A stretch of DNA of 64,000 bases, from NCBI RefSeq assembly GCF_945957265.1, contig NZ_CAMFKO010000010.1:1-64000 (forward strand), read 5' to 3'. The notes under the pieces were generated by a model. It made no database searches and was not told where the DNA came from. It saw nothing but the letters and a program-made list of their open reading frames with translations. The position numbers and the translations under genes are program-made. Of the stretch, positions 1 to 8,443 are shown piece by piece; within the stretch, counting starts at the first letter, position 1; each line of letters opens with the position of its first letter. The DNA is from an uncultured Dechloromonas sp. GTDB lineage: Bacteria; Pseudomonadota; Gammaproteobacteria; Burkholderiales; Rhodocyclaceae.

Positions 1-47
1 GAGATCAGCCTCGGTCTCGTGGGCTCGGAGATGTGTATAAGAGACAG
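1..47 (+). other. Nextera i7 sequencing adapter (artefact)
   Basis: Positions 29-47 are the 19-bp Tn5 mosaic end (AGATGTGTATAAGAGACAG). Positions 14-28 are the Nextera Read-2 primer (GTCTCGTGGGCTCGG). Positions 6-13 (CAGCCTCG) sit where the 8-base i7 index belongs, and positions 1-5 (GAGAT) match the end of the P7 oligonucleotide. Translated, the stretch gives the artefact peptide MCIRDR. It is library adapter left on the contig end and not part of the genome. Confidence 0.97.
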
Positions 48-48
48 G

Positions 49-933
49 CAGTACATGCACCGCGAAGGCCGCGAGCTGATCCCGACCGCCAAGGCCTTCT
101 CGCTGATGACCCTGCTCAACGGCCTCGGCATCAACGAACTGACCCAGCCGGAACTGACCGGCGACTGGGAATGGAAGCTCGGCCGCATCGAGAAGGGCGA
201 ATTCACGCGCGACGAATTCATGCGCGAAATCGCCGAAATGACCCGCCACATGGTCGAACGCGCCAAGCAATACGAAGCCGACACCATCCCCGGCGATTTC
301 GGCGTGCTGACCGCGCCCTGCCCCAAGTGCGGCGGCCAGATTCGCGAGACCTACAAGAAGTTCCAGTGCGGCGGCTGCGACTATGCGCTGTGGAAGATCG
401 TCGCCGGCCGCCAGTACGAGCCGGCCGAGATCGAGCAGCTGCTGACCGAAAGGCAGGTCGGCCCGCTGACCGGCTTCCGCAACAAGATGGGCCGCAGCTT
501 CGCCGCCGCCATCAAGCTCAACGACGACCTGCAGCCGGAATTCGATTTCGGCCAGGACAAGGCGGGCGAGGATGGCGAAGCCGAAGCCGTCGATTTCTCG
601 GGCCAGGAAGCCCTGGGCAAATGCCCGAAGTGCGCCGCCAACGTCTACGACAACGGCAACAACTACACCTGCGAAAAGGCCGTGGGCCCGGACAAGAGCT
701 GCGACTTCCGCTCCGGCAAGATCATCCTGCAACAGCCGATCGACGCTGCCCAGATGAAGAAGCTGCTGGTCGACGGCAAGACCGACCTGCTCAAGGAGTT
801 CGTCTCCAACCGCACCCGCCGCAAGTTCTCCGCTTACCTGGTCAGCCAGGGCGGCAAGGTGGGCTTCGAGTTCGAGAAGAAGGTCGCCAAGCCCAAGGCC
901 CCGGCCAAGAAAAAGGCCGACGCCGAAGGCTAG
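49..933 (+). CDS. topB: DNA topoisomerase III, C-terminal part (5' truncated)
   Basis: The C-terminal part of a type IA topoisomerase, which relaxes and decatenates DNA by single-strand passage. The catalytic Tyr and Toprim domain are missing because the contig begins inside the gene; the first genomic codon follows the adapter. Visible are the end of the topoisomerase core (REGRELIPTAKA) and two Cys4 zinc-ribbon modules (CPKCGGQ...CGGCDYALWK and CPKCAANVYD...C), followed by a Lys/Ala-rich tail. The zinc ribbons with a basic tail fit the long TopB form of proteobacteria. The apparent N-terminal residues MGSEMCIRDR are adapter-encoded and do not belong to the protein. A hairpin terminator follows. 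Confidence 0.88.
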   Translation, partial: QYMHREGRELIPTAKAFSLMTLLNGLGINELTQPELTGDWEWKLGRIEKGEFTRDEFMREIAEMTRHMVERAKQYEADTIPGDFGVLTAPCPKCGGQIRETYKKFQCGGCDYALWKIVAGRQYEPAEIEQLLTERQVGPLTGFRNKMGRSFAAAIKLNDDLQPEFDFGQDKAGEDGEAEAVDFSGQEALGKCPKCAANVYDNGNNYTCEKAVGPDKSCDFRSGKIILQQPIDAAQMKKLLVDGKTDLLKEFVSNRTRRKFSAYLVSQGGKVGFEFEKKVAKPKAPAKKKADAEG

Positions 934-957
934 GCGACGGAAGCGGTCAAATCATGC

Positions 958-985
958 AAAGTCCCCGGCGTTTTCCGGGGACTTT
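958..985 (+). terminator. Rho-independent-like terminator after topB
   Basis: Perfect 11-bp stem AAAGTCCCCGG / CCGGGGACTTT with a 6-nt loop, 24 nt after the topB stop codon. The flanking A and T runs let it work in both directions. Confidence 0.7.
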
Positions 986-1033
986 GTCCTTTCGGGGATC
1001 GAACGGCTGATCCCGGCGGCAAGGCAAGCCCGA

Positions 1034-2533
1034 TCACCTGGCGATGCGCACCTTGTTCTCAAGGATGCCGCGCAGCCTGCGTACGCCATCCTGAAGCTGC
1101 TCGACGCCAAAGCCGCCGAAACCGAGCATCAGCCCGGACAGTTCGAGATTTTCCGAAGCCATCGGCGACAAGGCCCGCAGCGCAATGCCCTCCCTGGCGG
1201 CCGCTTCGGCAACGGCCTTGTCGTCCATGCCGGCGGGCAGCCAGACGACGACATGCATCCCCTGGTCGGCCGGCTGAATGCGTAGCCCGGGCAGTTCGCG
1301 GCCCAGGGCATCGATCAGGGCCTGGCGCCGTTCGGCATAGATGTTGCGGATTCGCCGGATGTGGGCCTCGAAATAGCCCTCCTTCATGTAGGCCGCGACC
1401 ACGTGCTGCTCGGTCAGCGGCGAACCGCGCCCCATCAGCGCGCGGGCACCGACGAACGCCTTTACCAGGCAATCGGGCGCCACGATGTAGCCCAGGCGCA
1501 GGGATGGCGCCAGAACCTTGCTGAACGTCCCGAGGTAGACCACCCTGCCGCCCGCCAGGCCCTGCAGGGCCGGGAAAGGTTGCCCGGCATAGCGCAACTC
1601 GCTGTCGTAGTCGTCCTCGACGATCCACCCGCCCGACTGCCTGGCCCATTCGACCAGGGCCAGCCGCCTGGGCATGCTCAACGGCATGCCCAGCGGGTAT
1701 TGATGCGACGGCGTGACAAAGGCCACCCTGGCCGCCGGACATGCGTCCAGGGCGCTGGCCAGGTCGAAGCCCTGGCTATCCACGGCAATTCTCCGCACCG
1801 CGATGCCGCGCTCCTCGAGTACCGCGGTCAGCCCCGGGTAGGCCGGATCTTCGGCCCATGCCGCAGCGCCGGGCGACAGCAGTATCTTGGCCGCCAGGTA
1901 GAGGCCCTGTTGCGTGCCTTCGGTGACGATGACGTTCTCCGGCCCGCAACGAACGGCCCGCGCCCTGCGCAGATAGTCGGCAATGGCTTCGCGCAGGCCG
2001 GGCAGCCCTCTGGGATCGCCGTAGCCGCCTGGCGCGGCGGCTTGCGACGCGCGGACCCGGTTGCCGAGCCGCCGCCAGTGGTCGTCCATCGCGACAGCGC
2101 CTTGCGGCACCGCAATCGAAAACGGCAGCGAGGGGAGAGGACGCAAGCGCTCGGCGATTTCGGCGTACTGCGCGGCAGCGTCGGGCGGCGACAGCCTGCC
2201 GCCCGCGTCGTTCGCCGGGCCGCCCGGCAGCGACGCAGCCGATGGATGAAGCGTTGCCGCCACCCGCGTGCAGGAACCCGGCCGCGCTTCCAGACAGCCC
2301 TCGGCGACCAGCTGTTCGTAGGCTTCGGTTACCGTACCGCGCGCCACGCCCAGCGACTCCGCCAGTATCCGCGAGGACGGGAGCCTCTCGCCCGCAGCCA
2401 GCTCGCCGCCGGAAATCGCGCTGCGCAACGCGTCCACCAGCTGCCGTCCGATCCCGGCCTGGCGGCGGTCTATTCTCCCGAGGGCGGGAATTTCTATCAG
2501 AAGCTGGCGACGTGACACGACAAAGCCTTCCAT
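1034..2533 (-). CDS. MocR-family (GntR-HTH/aminotransferase) transcriptional regulator
   Basis: 499 aa. An N-terminal GntR winged helix (about residues 25-95; GERLPSSRILAESLG, ARGTVTEAYEQL) is fused to a fold-type I aminotransferase-like domain (about 130-490). The motif GTFSKVLAPSLRLGY carries the predicted PLP-binding lysine, and EDDYDSE is the usual aspartate region. Proteins of this architecture (PdxR, GabR) sense PLP or amino acids and usually control a divergent neighbour. That arrangement is present here: the gene is divergent from the PaiB-like flavoprotein gene across about 100 bp. The effector is not predictable from sequence alone. Confidence 0.88.
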   Translation of the reverse strand: MEGFVVSRRQLLIEIPALGRIDRRQAGIGRQLVDALRSAISGGELAAGERLPSSRILAESLGVARGTVTEAYEQLVAEGCLEARPGSCTRVAATLHPSAASLPGGPANDAGGRLSPPDAAAQYAEIAERLRPLPSLPFSIAVPQGAVAMDDHWRRLGNRVRASQAAAPGGYGDPRGLPGLREAIADYLRRARAVRCGPENVIVTEGTQQGLYLAAKILLSPGAAAWAEDPAYPGLTAVLEERGIAVRRIAVDSQGFDLASALDACPAARVAFVTPSHQYPLGMPLSMPRRLALVEWARQSGGWIVEDDYDSELRYAGQPFPALQGLAGGRVVYLGTFSKVLAPSLRLGYIVAPDCLVKAFVGARALMGRGSPLTEQHVVAAYMKEGYFEAHIRRIRNIYAERRQALIDALGRELPGLRIQPADQGMHVVVWLPAGMDDKAVAEAAAREGIALRALSPMASENLELSGLMLGFGGFGVEQLQDGVRRLRGILENKVRIAR

Positions 2534-2635
2534 GCGATCAAACCGGTCCAGTCATTTTGTGCATAACTGGCACTACATAATAGTCCGCCCTGGCGAAACA
2601 ATGCATCCGCTAATTGCTCTGCGAAAGGACCGGAA
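2534..2635. promoter_or_regulatory. Divergent promoter/operator region, MocR regulator and PaiB-like gene
   Basis: A 102-bp gap between two divergent starts, locally AT-rich around 2553-2582. A small inverted repeat, CCAGT (2548-2552) and ACTGG (2566-2570), and a TACATAAT stretch (2574-2581) are candidate operator and -10 elements for the plus-strand gene. MocR regulators typically bind such shared spacers. The exact site is not defined by sequence alone. Confidence 0.4.
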
Positions 2636-3256
2636 ATGCACTGCCCCACCATATTTCGAGAAGAACGCCTCGATCGCCTCCATGACCTGATCGGCGCCCA
2701 TCCGCTGGCCACGCTGATCACCTCGGGAAGCAACGGCCTGATGGCCAACCTGATCCCGTTCTCGCTGCACGCCGACAGCGGGTACGGAATCCTGCGCGCC
2801 CACCTGGCCAGGGGAAACAGGCAACTGGATGCGCTCCGGGAAGCGGGCGAGGCGCTGGTGGTGTTTCACGGCCCGGACGGCTACGTGACGCCCTCGTGGT
2901 ATCCCGCCAAAGCCGAGCACGGCAAGGTCGTACCGACCTGGAACTTTGCGATGGTTCAGGCACGCGGCAAACCCCGAGTCATCGACGATGCCGACTGGCT
3001 GCTCGCCCAGATCGGGCTACTGACCGACGAGCAGGAGAAGGGGCGAGCGCATCCATGGCAGGTTTCCGATGCGCCCGACGACTACGTTGCCGCGCAGCTC
3101 AAGGGTATTGTCGGCATCGAAATCCCCATCCTGTCGCTTGAGGGCAAGTGGAAAATGAGCCAGAACCGGCAAGCGGCCGACCGTCAGGGCGTGCTCGATG
3201 GCTTGAGCGCCGAAGGCGGCTGCCCATCGCTGCTCGCCGCCATGAAAAACATCTGA
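2636..3256 (+). CDS. FMN-binding PaiB-family protein
   Basis: 206 aa, matching the split-barrel flavin-binding PaiB family along its length: HPLATLITSG near the N-terminus, VVFHGPDGYVTPSWY in the middle, VPTWNFAMVQARGKPRV, and a C-terminal GKWKMSQNR. PaiB was named as a Bacillus transcriptional regulator, but proteobacterial members are better viewed as small flavoproteins. Members are often found divergent from a MocR regulator, as here, which suggests a role linked to amino-acid or vitamin B6 metabolism. A Shine-Dalgarno AAAGGA at 2624-2629 supports this ATG. Confidence 0.85.
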   Translation: MHCPTIFREERLDRLHDLIGAHPLATLITSGSNGLMANLIPFSLHADSGYGILRAHLARGNRQLDALREAGEALVVFHGPDGYVTPSWYPAKAEHGKVVPTWNFAMVQARGKPRVIDDADWLLAQIGLLTDEQEKGRAHPWQVSDAPDDYVAAQLKGIVGIEIPILSLEGKWKMSQNRQAADRQGVLDGLSAEGGCPSLLAAMKNI

Positions 3257-3275
3257 AACCGCCAGGCCACCCAAG

Positions 3276-3863
3276 ATGACTCCCACACTGCAAGGCGCTT
3301 TCGTCACCCTGCGCCCCCTTCTTCGTTCGGATGCCGAGGCGCTCGTCGATGCCGCAGCCGATGGCCAGCTCTGGTCGCTGCCTTTCACCGTCATTCCTTC
3401 TGCCGACAGCGTTCATGGCTACATCGACAAGGCCTTGGGCGGTCAAGCCGAAGGAAGCGTGATGCCGTTTGCCGTGACGCTGAGCGCCGACCAACGCGTC
3501 ATCGGCTCGACGCGCTTGTGGAAAATCGACCGGGAGAACCGCAAGCTGGAAATCGGCCACACCTGGTATGCGCAAACATGGCAAAGAACCGCCGCCAATA
3601 CCGAGAGCAAGCTGTTGTTGCTGCGCTACGCGTTCGAGCGGCTGCGCTGCATTCGCGTCCAGTTCACCACCGACGTGCTGAATGAACGCTCGCAGGCGGC
3701 GATTCTTCGTCTTGGCGCCGTTCGGGAGGGCATCATCCGACATGAGCGGATCATGCCCAATGGGCGCAAACGTAGCTCGATACGCTACAGCATCATCGAC
3801 GACGAATGGCCGGAAGTCCGCACCCGGCTTGAGCACCGGCTGGCCGATAGCGGAGCGGCGTGA
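3276..3863 (+). CDS. GNAT family N-acetyltransferase (RimJ/RimL-like)
   Basis: 195 aa, single GNAT fold of the RimJ/RimL type: LRPLLRSDAEAL at the N-terminus, the central beta-bulge segment KLEIGHTWYAQTWQRTAANTE where acetyl-CoA binds, and the C-terminal NERSQAAILRLGAVREG that is typical of the family. It would transfer acetyl from acetyl-CoA to an amine, often a protein N-terminus, amino acid or antibiotic; the substrate is unknown. It begins 19 nt after the PaiB-like gene on the same strand and may be co-transcribed with it. Confidence 0.85.
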   Translation: MTPTLQGAFVTLRPLLRSDAEALVDAAADGQLWSLPFTVIPSADSVHGYIDKALGGQAEGSVMPFAVTLSADQRVIGSTRLWKIDRENRKLEIGHTWYAQTWQRTAANTESKLLLLRYAFERLRCIRVQFTTDVLNERSQAAILRLGAVREGIIRHERIMPNGRKRSSIRYSIIDDEWPEVRTRLEHRLADSGAA

Positions 3864-3883
3864 GGAAATGCCCCGTCGGCTCC

Positions 3884-3899
3884 GGTTCCACGTGAAACT
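3884..3899 (+). other. parS-like centromere site 1
   Basis: GGTTCCACGTGAAACT; the core GTTCCACGTGAAAC fits the bacterial parS consensus GTTNCACGTGAAAC bound by ParB. It lies between the GNAT gene stop and the convergent oxyR stop, about 22 kb left of dnaA. The same 15-mer occurs three more times in the window. Confidence 0.8.
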
Positions 3900-4814
3900 T
3901 CAGCGGGTTGCCGTGGCTCCGGGTAGCTGGCAGGAGAGCAGCGCGGCCCTGACCGCATCGATGGCCTGCGGACGCGGGAAGGTCACCCGCCAGACCAGGC
4001 CGACGGTGCGCTTGGGTTGCACGCCGGCGAAGGGCAGGACCTTGACCAGCGGTTCCTTGTCGGTCAGCGGATCGGCGGCGGTGCTCGGCATGACGGCCAC
4101 GCCGGCGCCGCTGGCGACCATGTAGCGGATGGTTTCCAGCGAGCTGCCCTCGAGCGCGTGTTCGAGTGCGTCCGGCGCGCTGAGGCGGGGGCAGGACTCC
4201 AAGACCTGGTCGCGGAAGCAGTTGCCCTGGCCGAGCAGGAGCAGGTTCTGGCCGTCGAGTTCGTCGCCATTCACCTCGCGGCGCGAGGCCCAGGGGTGGG
4301 CGGACGGCACGACGACGCGGAAGGGTTCGTCGTAGACCGGCTGGGCGACCAGGCCCGGCTCGGCAAAGGGCAGCGCGATGACGATGACGTCGAGTTCGCC
4401 CGCCTTCAGTGCGGGAATCAGGTTGCCGGTGAAATCCTCCTTGAGGAACAGCGGCATGTTCGGCGCCTGCCTGTTCAATGCGGGGATCAGCTGCGGCAGC
4501 AGGTAGGGCGCGATGGTGTAGATGATGCCGACGCGCAGCTGGCCACTCATCGGGTCGCCCGTCGCTTCGGCAATCTCCTCAAGCTTGACGGCCTCGTCGA
4601 GCACCCGGCGCGCCTGGGCGACGATGCGCTCGCCGAGCGGCGTGATGCGGACGTCGTTGGTGCCGCGCTCGAAGAGCGGCGCCCCGATCTGGCCCTCGAC
4701 CTTCTTGAGCGCCACCGACAGGGTGGGCTGGCTGACATGGCAGGCATCCGCCGCCCGGCCGAAATGGCGCTCGCGCGCCAGGGCCACGACATAGCGCATT
4801 TCGGTCAGGGTCAT
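3900..4814 (-). CDS. oxyR: Hydrogen peroxide-sensing LysR regulator OxyR
   Basis: 304 aa. LysR-type HTH at residues 1-60 (FGRAADACHVSQPTLSVALK) and a periplasmic-binding-like effector domain. Cys199 and Cys208 in GNCFRDQVLESC sit at the same positions as the redox cysteines of E. coli OxyR, and the downstream SLETIRYMVASGAGV also matches. It would activate peroxide-defence genes after forming the disulfide. The frame is open further upstream, but the ATG at 4814 begins the standard HTH and overlaps the rsuA stop by 4 nt (ATGA), so the two are translationally coupled. Confidence 0.93.
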   Translation of the reverse strand: MTLTEMRYVVALARERHFGRAADACHVSQPTLSVALKKVEGQIGAPLFERGTNDVRITPLGERIVAQARRVLDEAVKLEEIAEATGDPMSGQLRVGIIYTIAPYLLPQLIPALNRQAPNMPLFLKEDFTGNLIPALKAGELDVIVIALPFAEPGLVAQPVYDEPFRVVVPSAHPWASRREVNGDELDGQNLLLLGQGNCFRDQVLESCPRLSAPDALEHALEGSSLETIRYMVASGAGVAVMPSTAADPLTDKEPLVKVLPFAGVQPKRTVGLVWRVTFPRPQAIDAVRAALLSCQLPGATATR

Positions 4815-5518
4815 TTCACGTATCCCAGTTTTTTCAGGTCGTCGGCCGACAGCCAGCGCCATTCGCCCGGTTTGAGGTCCGCCGGCAGGGCCAGTTCGCC
4901 GACCGCCTCGCGATGCAGCGCCTCGACCCGGTTGCCGGCGGCGGCGACCATGCGCTTGACCTGGTGGTACTTGCCTTCGGTGACCGTCAGGCGCAACAGG
5001 TTTTCCCCGGCGATTTCGGCCCCCGCGGCGGCAATCGGCTCCGGCTCGTCGTTGAGCAGCACACCGGCGAGCAGCTGGTCGATCTGCGCCTGATCCAGCG
5101 GATGCTTGGTCGTTGCCAGATAGACTTTCGGCACCTTGCGCTTTGCCGACGACAGCTGGTGGTTGAGCTGGCCGTCGTCGGTGATCAGCAGCAGGCCGGT
5201 CGTGTCTTCGTCGAGGCGGCCGATCGGCTGCACCTCGCGCTCGCGCAGCTGAACCGGCAGGAGTTCGAGCACCGACGGATGGTGCTGCGGCTTGCGGGAG
5301 CATTCGTAGCCCCCCGGCTTGTTGAGCATGAGGCAGGCGAATTCGGCGTAGGGCCAGTCGACGCCATCGACCGAGAAGACCAGGCCGGCGGTCGGAATGT
5401 CGGCGAAGGGATCGTCGCAGATTTCGCCATTGACGGCGACGCGTTCGTTGCGGATCAGCGCCCGGCAGCCCTTGCGCGTACCGAAGCCGTGTTTCTGGAG
5501 GAGTCGTTCAAGTTGCAT
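4811..5518 (-). CDS. rsuA: 16S rRNA pseudouridine synthase RsuA-like
   Basis: 235 aa. An N-terminal S4 RNA-binding domain (about 1-55; LLQKHGFGTRKGCRALI) is followed by the catalytic domain with PIGRLDEDTTGLLL, which holds the catalytic Asp, and the C-terminal EGKYHQVKRM motif. RsuA isomerises U516 of 16S rRNA to pseudouridine. Length and motif order match RsuA better than the RluB/E/F groups, though short large-subunit enzymes look similar. It is the first gene of an rsuA-oxyR operon. Confidence 0.85.
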   Translation of the reverse strand: MQLERLLQKHGFGTRKGCRALIRNERVAVNGEICDDPFADIPTAGLVFSVDGVDWPYAEFACLMLNKPGGYECSRKPQHHPSVLELLPVQLREREVQPIGRLDEDTTGLLLITDDGQLNHQLSSAKRKVPKVYLATTKHPLDQAQIDQLLAGVLLNDEPEPIAAAGAEIAGENLLRLTVTEGKYHQVKRMVAAAGNRVEALHREAVGELALPADLKPGEWRWLSADDLKKLGYVK

Positions 5519-5541
5519 GGCCGGAATGCTAACATCGGCCC

Positions 5542-6012
5542 ATGAATTTCGAACACCTCATCCAGATCAACGACCTGCAGAATCCGCTGATCGTCGCGCT
5601 CAGCCGCGACCAGCTATGGCAGGGCCTTCTCCACCGCGTCGACAACGCCGTCCCTTTCCTGCCCGGGCTGGAAAGCTGCACCATCGTCGAACGCCATGCC
5701 GACCACCTGCTGCGCAAGCTCGATTTCGGCGCCGCGGTCATCCATGACCGGGTGACCCTGCTGGAGCGTCAGTGGGTCCGCTTCGACATCCTGCCCAGCG
5801 AGCAGCACGCCGGCGGCAGCCTGACCATTTCCATCGAAGAGCCGGAGCCCGACGCCCTCTTCCTGCGCTTTGCCTATGCCACCAGTTTCGGCAGCAACCC
5901 GAACTCCGAAGATCGCGCCTACATCGACTATGTCAAATCGGCCTACCACCAGTCCGACGTCGATTGCGTGCGCATCATCCGCACGCTGGCCGCCGGCGGC
6001 ACGCCGCAATAG
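5542..6012 (+). CDS. AtaL-like (DUF1857) SRPBCC-fold protein
   Basis: 156 aa. The start NFEHLIQINDLQNPLIVALSRDQLW and the central PFLPGLESCTI fit the AtaL/DUF1857 family of small START/SRPBCC-like proteins, which form a hydrophobic ligand cavity. AtaL was named from a fungal toxin cluster; bacterial members have no assigned role. It is a single gene with its own start, divergent from rsuA across a 23-bp gap. Confidence 0.75.
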   Translation: MNFEHLIQINDLQNPLIVALSRDQLWQGLLHRVDNAVPFLPGLESCTIVERHADHLLRKLDFGAAVIHDRVTLLERQWVRFDILPSEQHAGGSLTISIEEPEPDALFLRFAYATSFGSNPNSEDRAYIDYVKSAYHQSDVDCVRIIRTLAAGGTPQ

Positions 6013-6039
6013 GCGGGACCGCCCGACAGCCACCGAACC

Positions 6040-6074
6040 GCCGTCAAGCCGAGTGCCTTACCCGGCTTGACGGC
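6040..6074. terminator. Convergent bidirectional hairpin
   Basis: Perfect 12-bp stem GCCGTCAAGCCG / CGGCTTGACGGC with an 11-nt loop, between two converging genes. It has no clear T-tract, so it may be only a weak intrinsic terminator. Confidence 0.55.
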
Positions 6075-6085
6075 CACCACCCGAC

Positions 6086-6643
6086 TCAGCTGCCGCTGTA
6101 TTCCAGCGACGAGTGGTGCACGACGATGCGCAGATTGCCGGCATCGTCCTTGACGAACTTCCAGGTCTTGTCGACCGTGGTCACCTTGCCATCCTTGCCG
6201 GTAAAGCTGACCTTGCCCATGGTCGTGGCGCTGTCGCCGGCGATGAAGATCGCGTTGTTGGCCACTTCGCACCGGGTCCAGCCCTTGAGCGCGAAGCCGC
6301 TATCCCTGGGGAATGCCGGATCACCGCCGACGAAATAGGACAAGGCGCCGGCCCGGGTCGGGCGGAAGGTCTGCGGATTGACCGTCAGCGTCGGCTTGAA
6401 CAGCACGGCGCCCATCTGGTAGCCATAGGCACTGTCGATCACCTGCTCGGCCAGCGCCTTGGCGGCAGCTTGGCCGGACTTGGCATAGGTGGCGCCGATA
6501 TCGAGCAGCGCCTGACACCAGCCCTGCTGGGCGGCTTGCACCTCGGCCTGGCTGATGGCCTGGTTGACGACGATCGCTTGAGACTGGGCGTGGACGGCGC
6601 CACCGAAGCAAAGCATGGCGATGGCAATTGACGTACGCTTCAT
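6086..6643 (-). CDS. Exported NTF2/SnoaL-like protein
   Basis: 185 aa. A cleavable signal peptide (MKRTSIAIAMLCFGGAVHA) is followed by a single domain with AYGYQMGAVLFKPTL, ALSYFVGGDPAFPRDSGFALKGW and a C-terminal TWKFVKDDAGNLRIVVHHSS, the pattern of the NTF2/SnoaL fold. Relatives are often labelled phosphoribosyl-AMP cyclohydrolase in databases; the HisI zinc motifs are not visible here, so that name should not be used. The frame is open upstream, but the ATG at 6643 has a strong Shine-Dalgarno (AAAGGAGT) and starts the signal peptide. It is divergent from a two-component system. Confidence 0.75.
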   Translation of the reverse strand: MKRTSIAIAMLCFGGAVHAQSQAIVVNQAISQAEVQAAQQGWCQALLDIGATYAKSGQAAAKALAEQVIDSAYGYQMGAVLFKPTLTVNPQTFRPTRAGALSYFVGGDPAFPRDSGFALKGWTRCEVANNAIFIAGDSATTMGKVSFTGKDGKVTTVDKTWKFVKDDAGNLRIVVHHSSLEYSGS

Positions 6644-6743
6644 GTTGCAAACTCCTTTGGGGGTTATGGTTGCTTGAACAGGCATGACAGCGCATGCCAC
6701 CCCGCTATTCCAAACGAAGCAGTTGAATCCAGCCTGAGCGAAA

Positions 6744-6784
6744 GATGAGAAATACGGATCGTCTTGATGAACGCCAGATGAACG
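6744..6784. promoter_or_regulatory. Direct repeats spaced as for an OmpR-type regulator
   Basis: GATGAACG occurs at 6766-6773 and 6777-6784, 11 bp apart start to start, with a related GATGAGAA at 6744-6751, exactly two further 11-bp steps upstream. Tandem half-sites about 11 bp apart are typical binding sites of OmpR/PhoB-type regulators, and such a regulator is encoded next door (8440-9153). Confidence 0.45.
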
Positions 6785-6820
6785 GTTGTCGGCATCGCGA
6801 CCGACGCGGAGAATAGTCCG

Positions 6821-8443
6821 ATGTTCCGACTTCGCCTGACTTTCGTTCTCGGCCTGATTGCCGCAGTCATCGTCCTCGCCGCCCTGCTCGCCGCGATGTC
6901 GCTCGTCGCCATCGAACGCCAGGTGGTGCGCGGCCGGGTGGCCAGCGACATTGCCACCAGCTTCATCCAGCTGTCCGCCCAGAAACAGCGACTGCGGACC
7001 TGGGTCGCCCAGATGCAGCAGGGCGCACCGGCCGACCTGGCGCAGCGCGACGAACTCGAGACAGCCATGCAGGGAACGGTCCAGCGCCTGAAAGTCCTGG
7101 TCGAGCAGGCCATACAGCTCGACGGCAGCGGCGAAGCCCGCGAAGAACATCTGCGGCGCGGCGAAGCGCTGGCCGTCCTCGAGCGCAGCGTCGCCGCCCT
7201 GATCAAATCGGTCGACGAAGCCCGGCCGCTGGCCCATGACACCGACTGGCGCAGCGCCTGGGATGCCCATTCGCGGGTCTTCGACATCGCCGACGGATAC
7301 GACGTGCGCCGGCTGGTCGCCGAGAACATTGCCCGCGAATCGGCCGCCGTCCAGCGCGAACGCGCCGCCGCCGACGCTCGCCTGGCGGGCGTGCGCTGGC
7401 TATGGCTGGCGGTTGCCGGGGCGCTGGGCGCGGTAACCCTGATCGCCCTCTTCTACTTCGGTCGCGAACTGAGACGGCCGCTGCAACTGCTCAGCGAAGG
7501 CGCCGATGCCCTGCAGGCGGGAAAGCTGAACCATCGCATCCCGCTCGCGGGAAACGACGAATTCTCCGAAGTGGCGCGCAGCGTCAACGCACTGGCGGCA
7601 GAGCTTGAGGAACATCGCCAGCGCGAATCGGCCCAGCGCCAGCAACTGGAGGAACAGGTGGCGGCGCGCACCGGCGAACTGGCCGATGCCCTGACCGCGC
7701 TGCGCGAGGCGGATAGCCGGCGACGCAGACTGTTTGCCGATATCAGCCACGAACTGCGCACCCCGACCACGGTCATCCGCGGCGAGGCCGAAATCACCTT
7801 GCGCGGTGTCGATAAACCGGCCGGCGAATACCGCCAGGCCCTGGCCCGCATCGTCGATACCGCACGCCAGCTCGGATCGGTCATCGACGACCTGCTGAGC
7901 ATGGCCCGCAACGACATCGACTCGCTGTCGCTGCGTCGCATCCCGGTGGATATCGACGAGCTGGCCAGCGAAGCCGTGGCCCAGGCCGGCCCGCTGGCAG
8001 AACGGCAAGGCGTAAGCCTGATCGGCCCGCCCCGTGCGACAGGTAGCCATGTGGTGCAGGGCGACCCGCTGAGGCTGCGCCAGCTCCTCGGCATACTGCT
8101 CGACAATGCGACGCGCTATTCCAGCGCCGGCGGCTGTGTCCGGATCGAGATACAGACCCGGGGACGCGAGGCCCACCACCCGGCCCATGTGCTGCTGAGC
8201 ATCGAAGACCAAGGCATCGGCATTCCGCCGGAAGAACTGCCGCATATCTTCGACCGGCATTTCCGGGGAACACAGGCCCGCCTGCACAGCGCCGAGGGCA
8301 GCGGGCTCGGCCTCAGCATCGCCCAGGCGCTGGCCCAGGCGCACGGCGGCAGCCTGCTGCTGGAAAGCACTGCCAGCGGTACGCGCGCCATGCTGAGTCT
8401 CCCCGTTGCGCAACAGGAAATGCTCGAAGGAGACGTCGCATGA
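6821..8443 (+). CDS. HAMP-domain sensor histidine kinase
   Basis: 540 aa. TM1 at about residues 7-30, a helical periplasmic sensor region at about 32-190, TM2 at about 193-213, HAMP at about 214-268, a short coiled coil, then HisKA with the phospho-acceptor His310 (FADISHELRTPTT). The ATPase domain shows the N box (LLGILLDNATRYS), G1 (DQGIGIPPEEL), F box and G2 (GSGLGLSIAQALA). It would phosphorylate the regulator encoded immediately downstream, whose ATG overlaps this stop by 4 nt. The ligand is unknown. Confidence 0.93.
   Translation: MFRLRLTFVLGLIAAVIVLAALLAAMSLVAIERQVVRGRVASDIATSFIQLSAQKQRLRTWVAQMQQGAPADLAQRDELETAMQGTVQRLKVLVEQAIQLDGSGEAREEHLRRGEALAVLERSVAALIKSVDEARPLAHDTDWRSAWDAHSRVFDIADGYDVRRLVAENIARESAAVQRERAAADARLAGVRWLWLAVAGALGAVTLIALFYFGRELRRPLQLLSEGADALQAGKLNHRIPLAGNDEFSEVARSVNALAAELEEHRQRESAQRQQLEEQVAARTGELADALTALREADSRRRRLFADISHELRTPTTVIRGEAEITLRGVDKPAGEYRQALARIVDTARQLGSVIDDLLSMARNDIDSLSLRRIPVDIDELASEAVAQAGPLAERQGVSLIGPPRATGSHVVQGDPLRLRQLLGILLDNATRYSSAGGCVRIEIQTRGREAHHPAHVLLSIEDQGIGIPPEELPHIFDRHFRGTQARLHSAEGSGLGLSIAQALAQAHGGSLLLESTASGTRAMLSLPVAQQEMLEGDVA

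Noticed and set aside
19..48. N-terminal MGSEMCIRDR as start of topB
   Set aside because: Encoded by the Nextera adapter.
1404..1411. Other CACGTG E-box-like hexamers as parS
   Set aside because: Lack the GTTNC...GAAAC arms; only four full matches exist.
4815..5303. Upstream 163-codon extension of oxyR
   Set aside because: Lies in rsuA in another frame; the LysR HTH starts at 4814.
6086..6643. Phosphoribosyl-AMP cyclohydrolase annotation
   Set aside because: Common database label for this family, but HisI zinc motifs are absent and the protein is exported.
6644..7270. Long N-terminal extension of the NTF2-like protein
   Set aside because: The extension is antisense to the histidine kinase; the ATG at 6643 has a strong Shine-Dalgarno and signal peptide.
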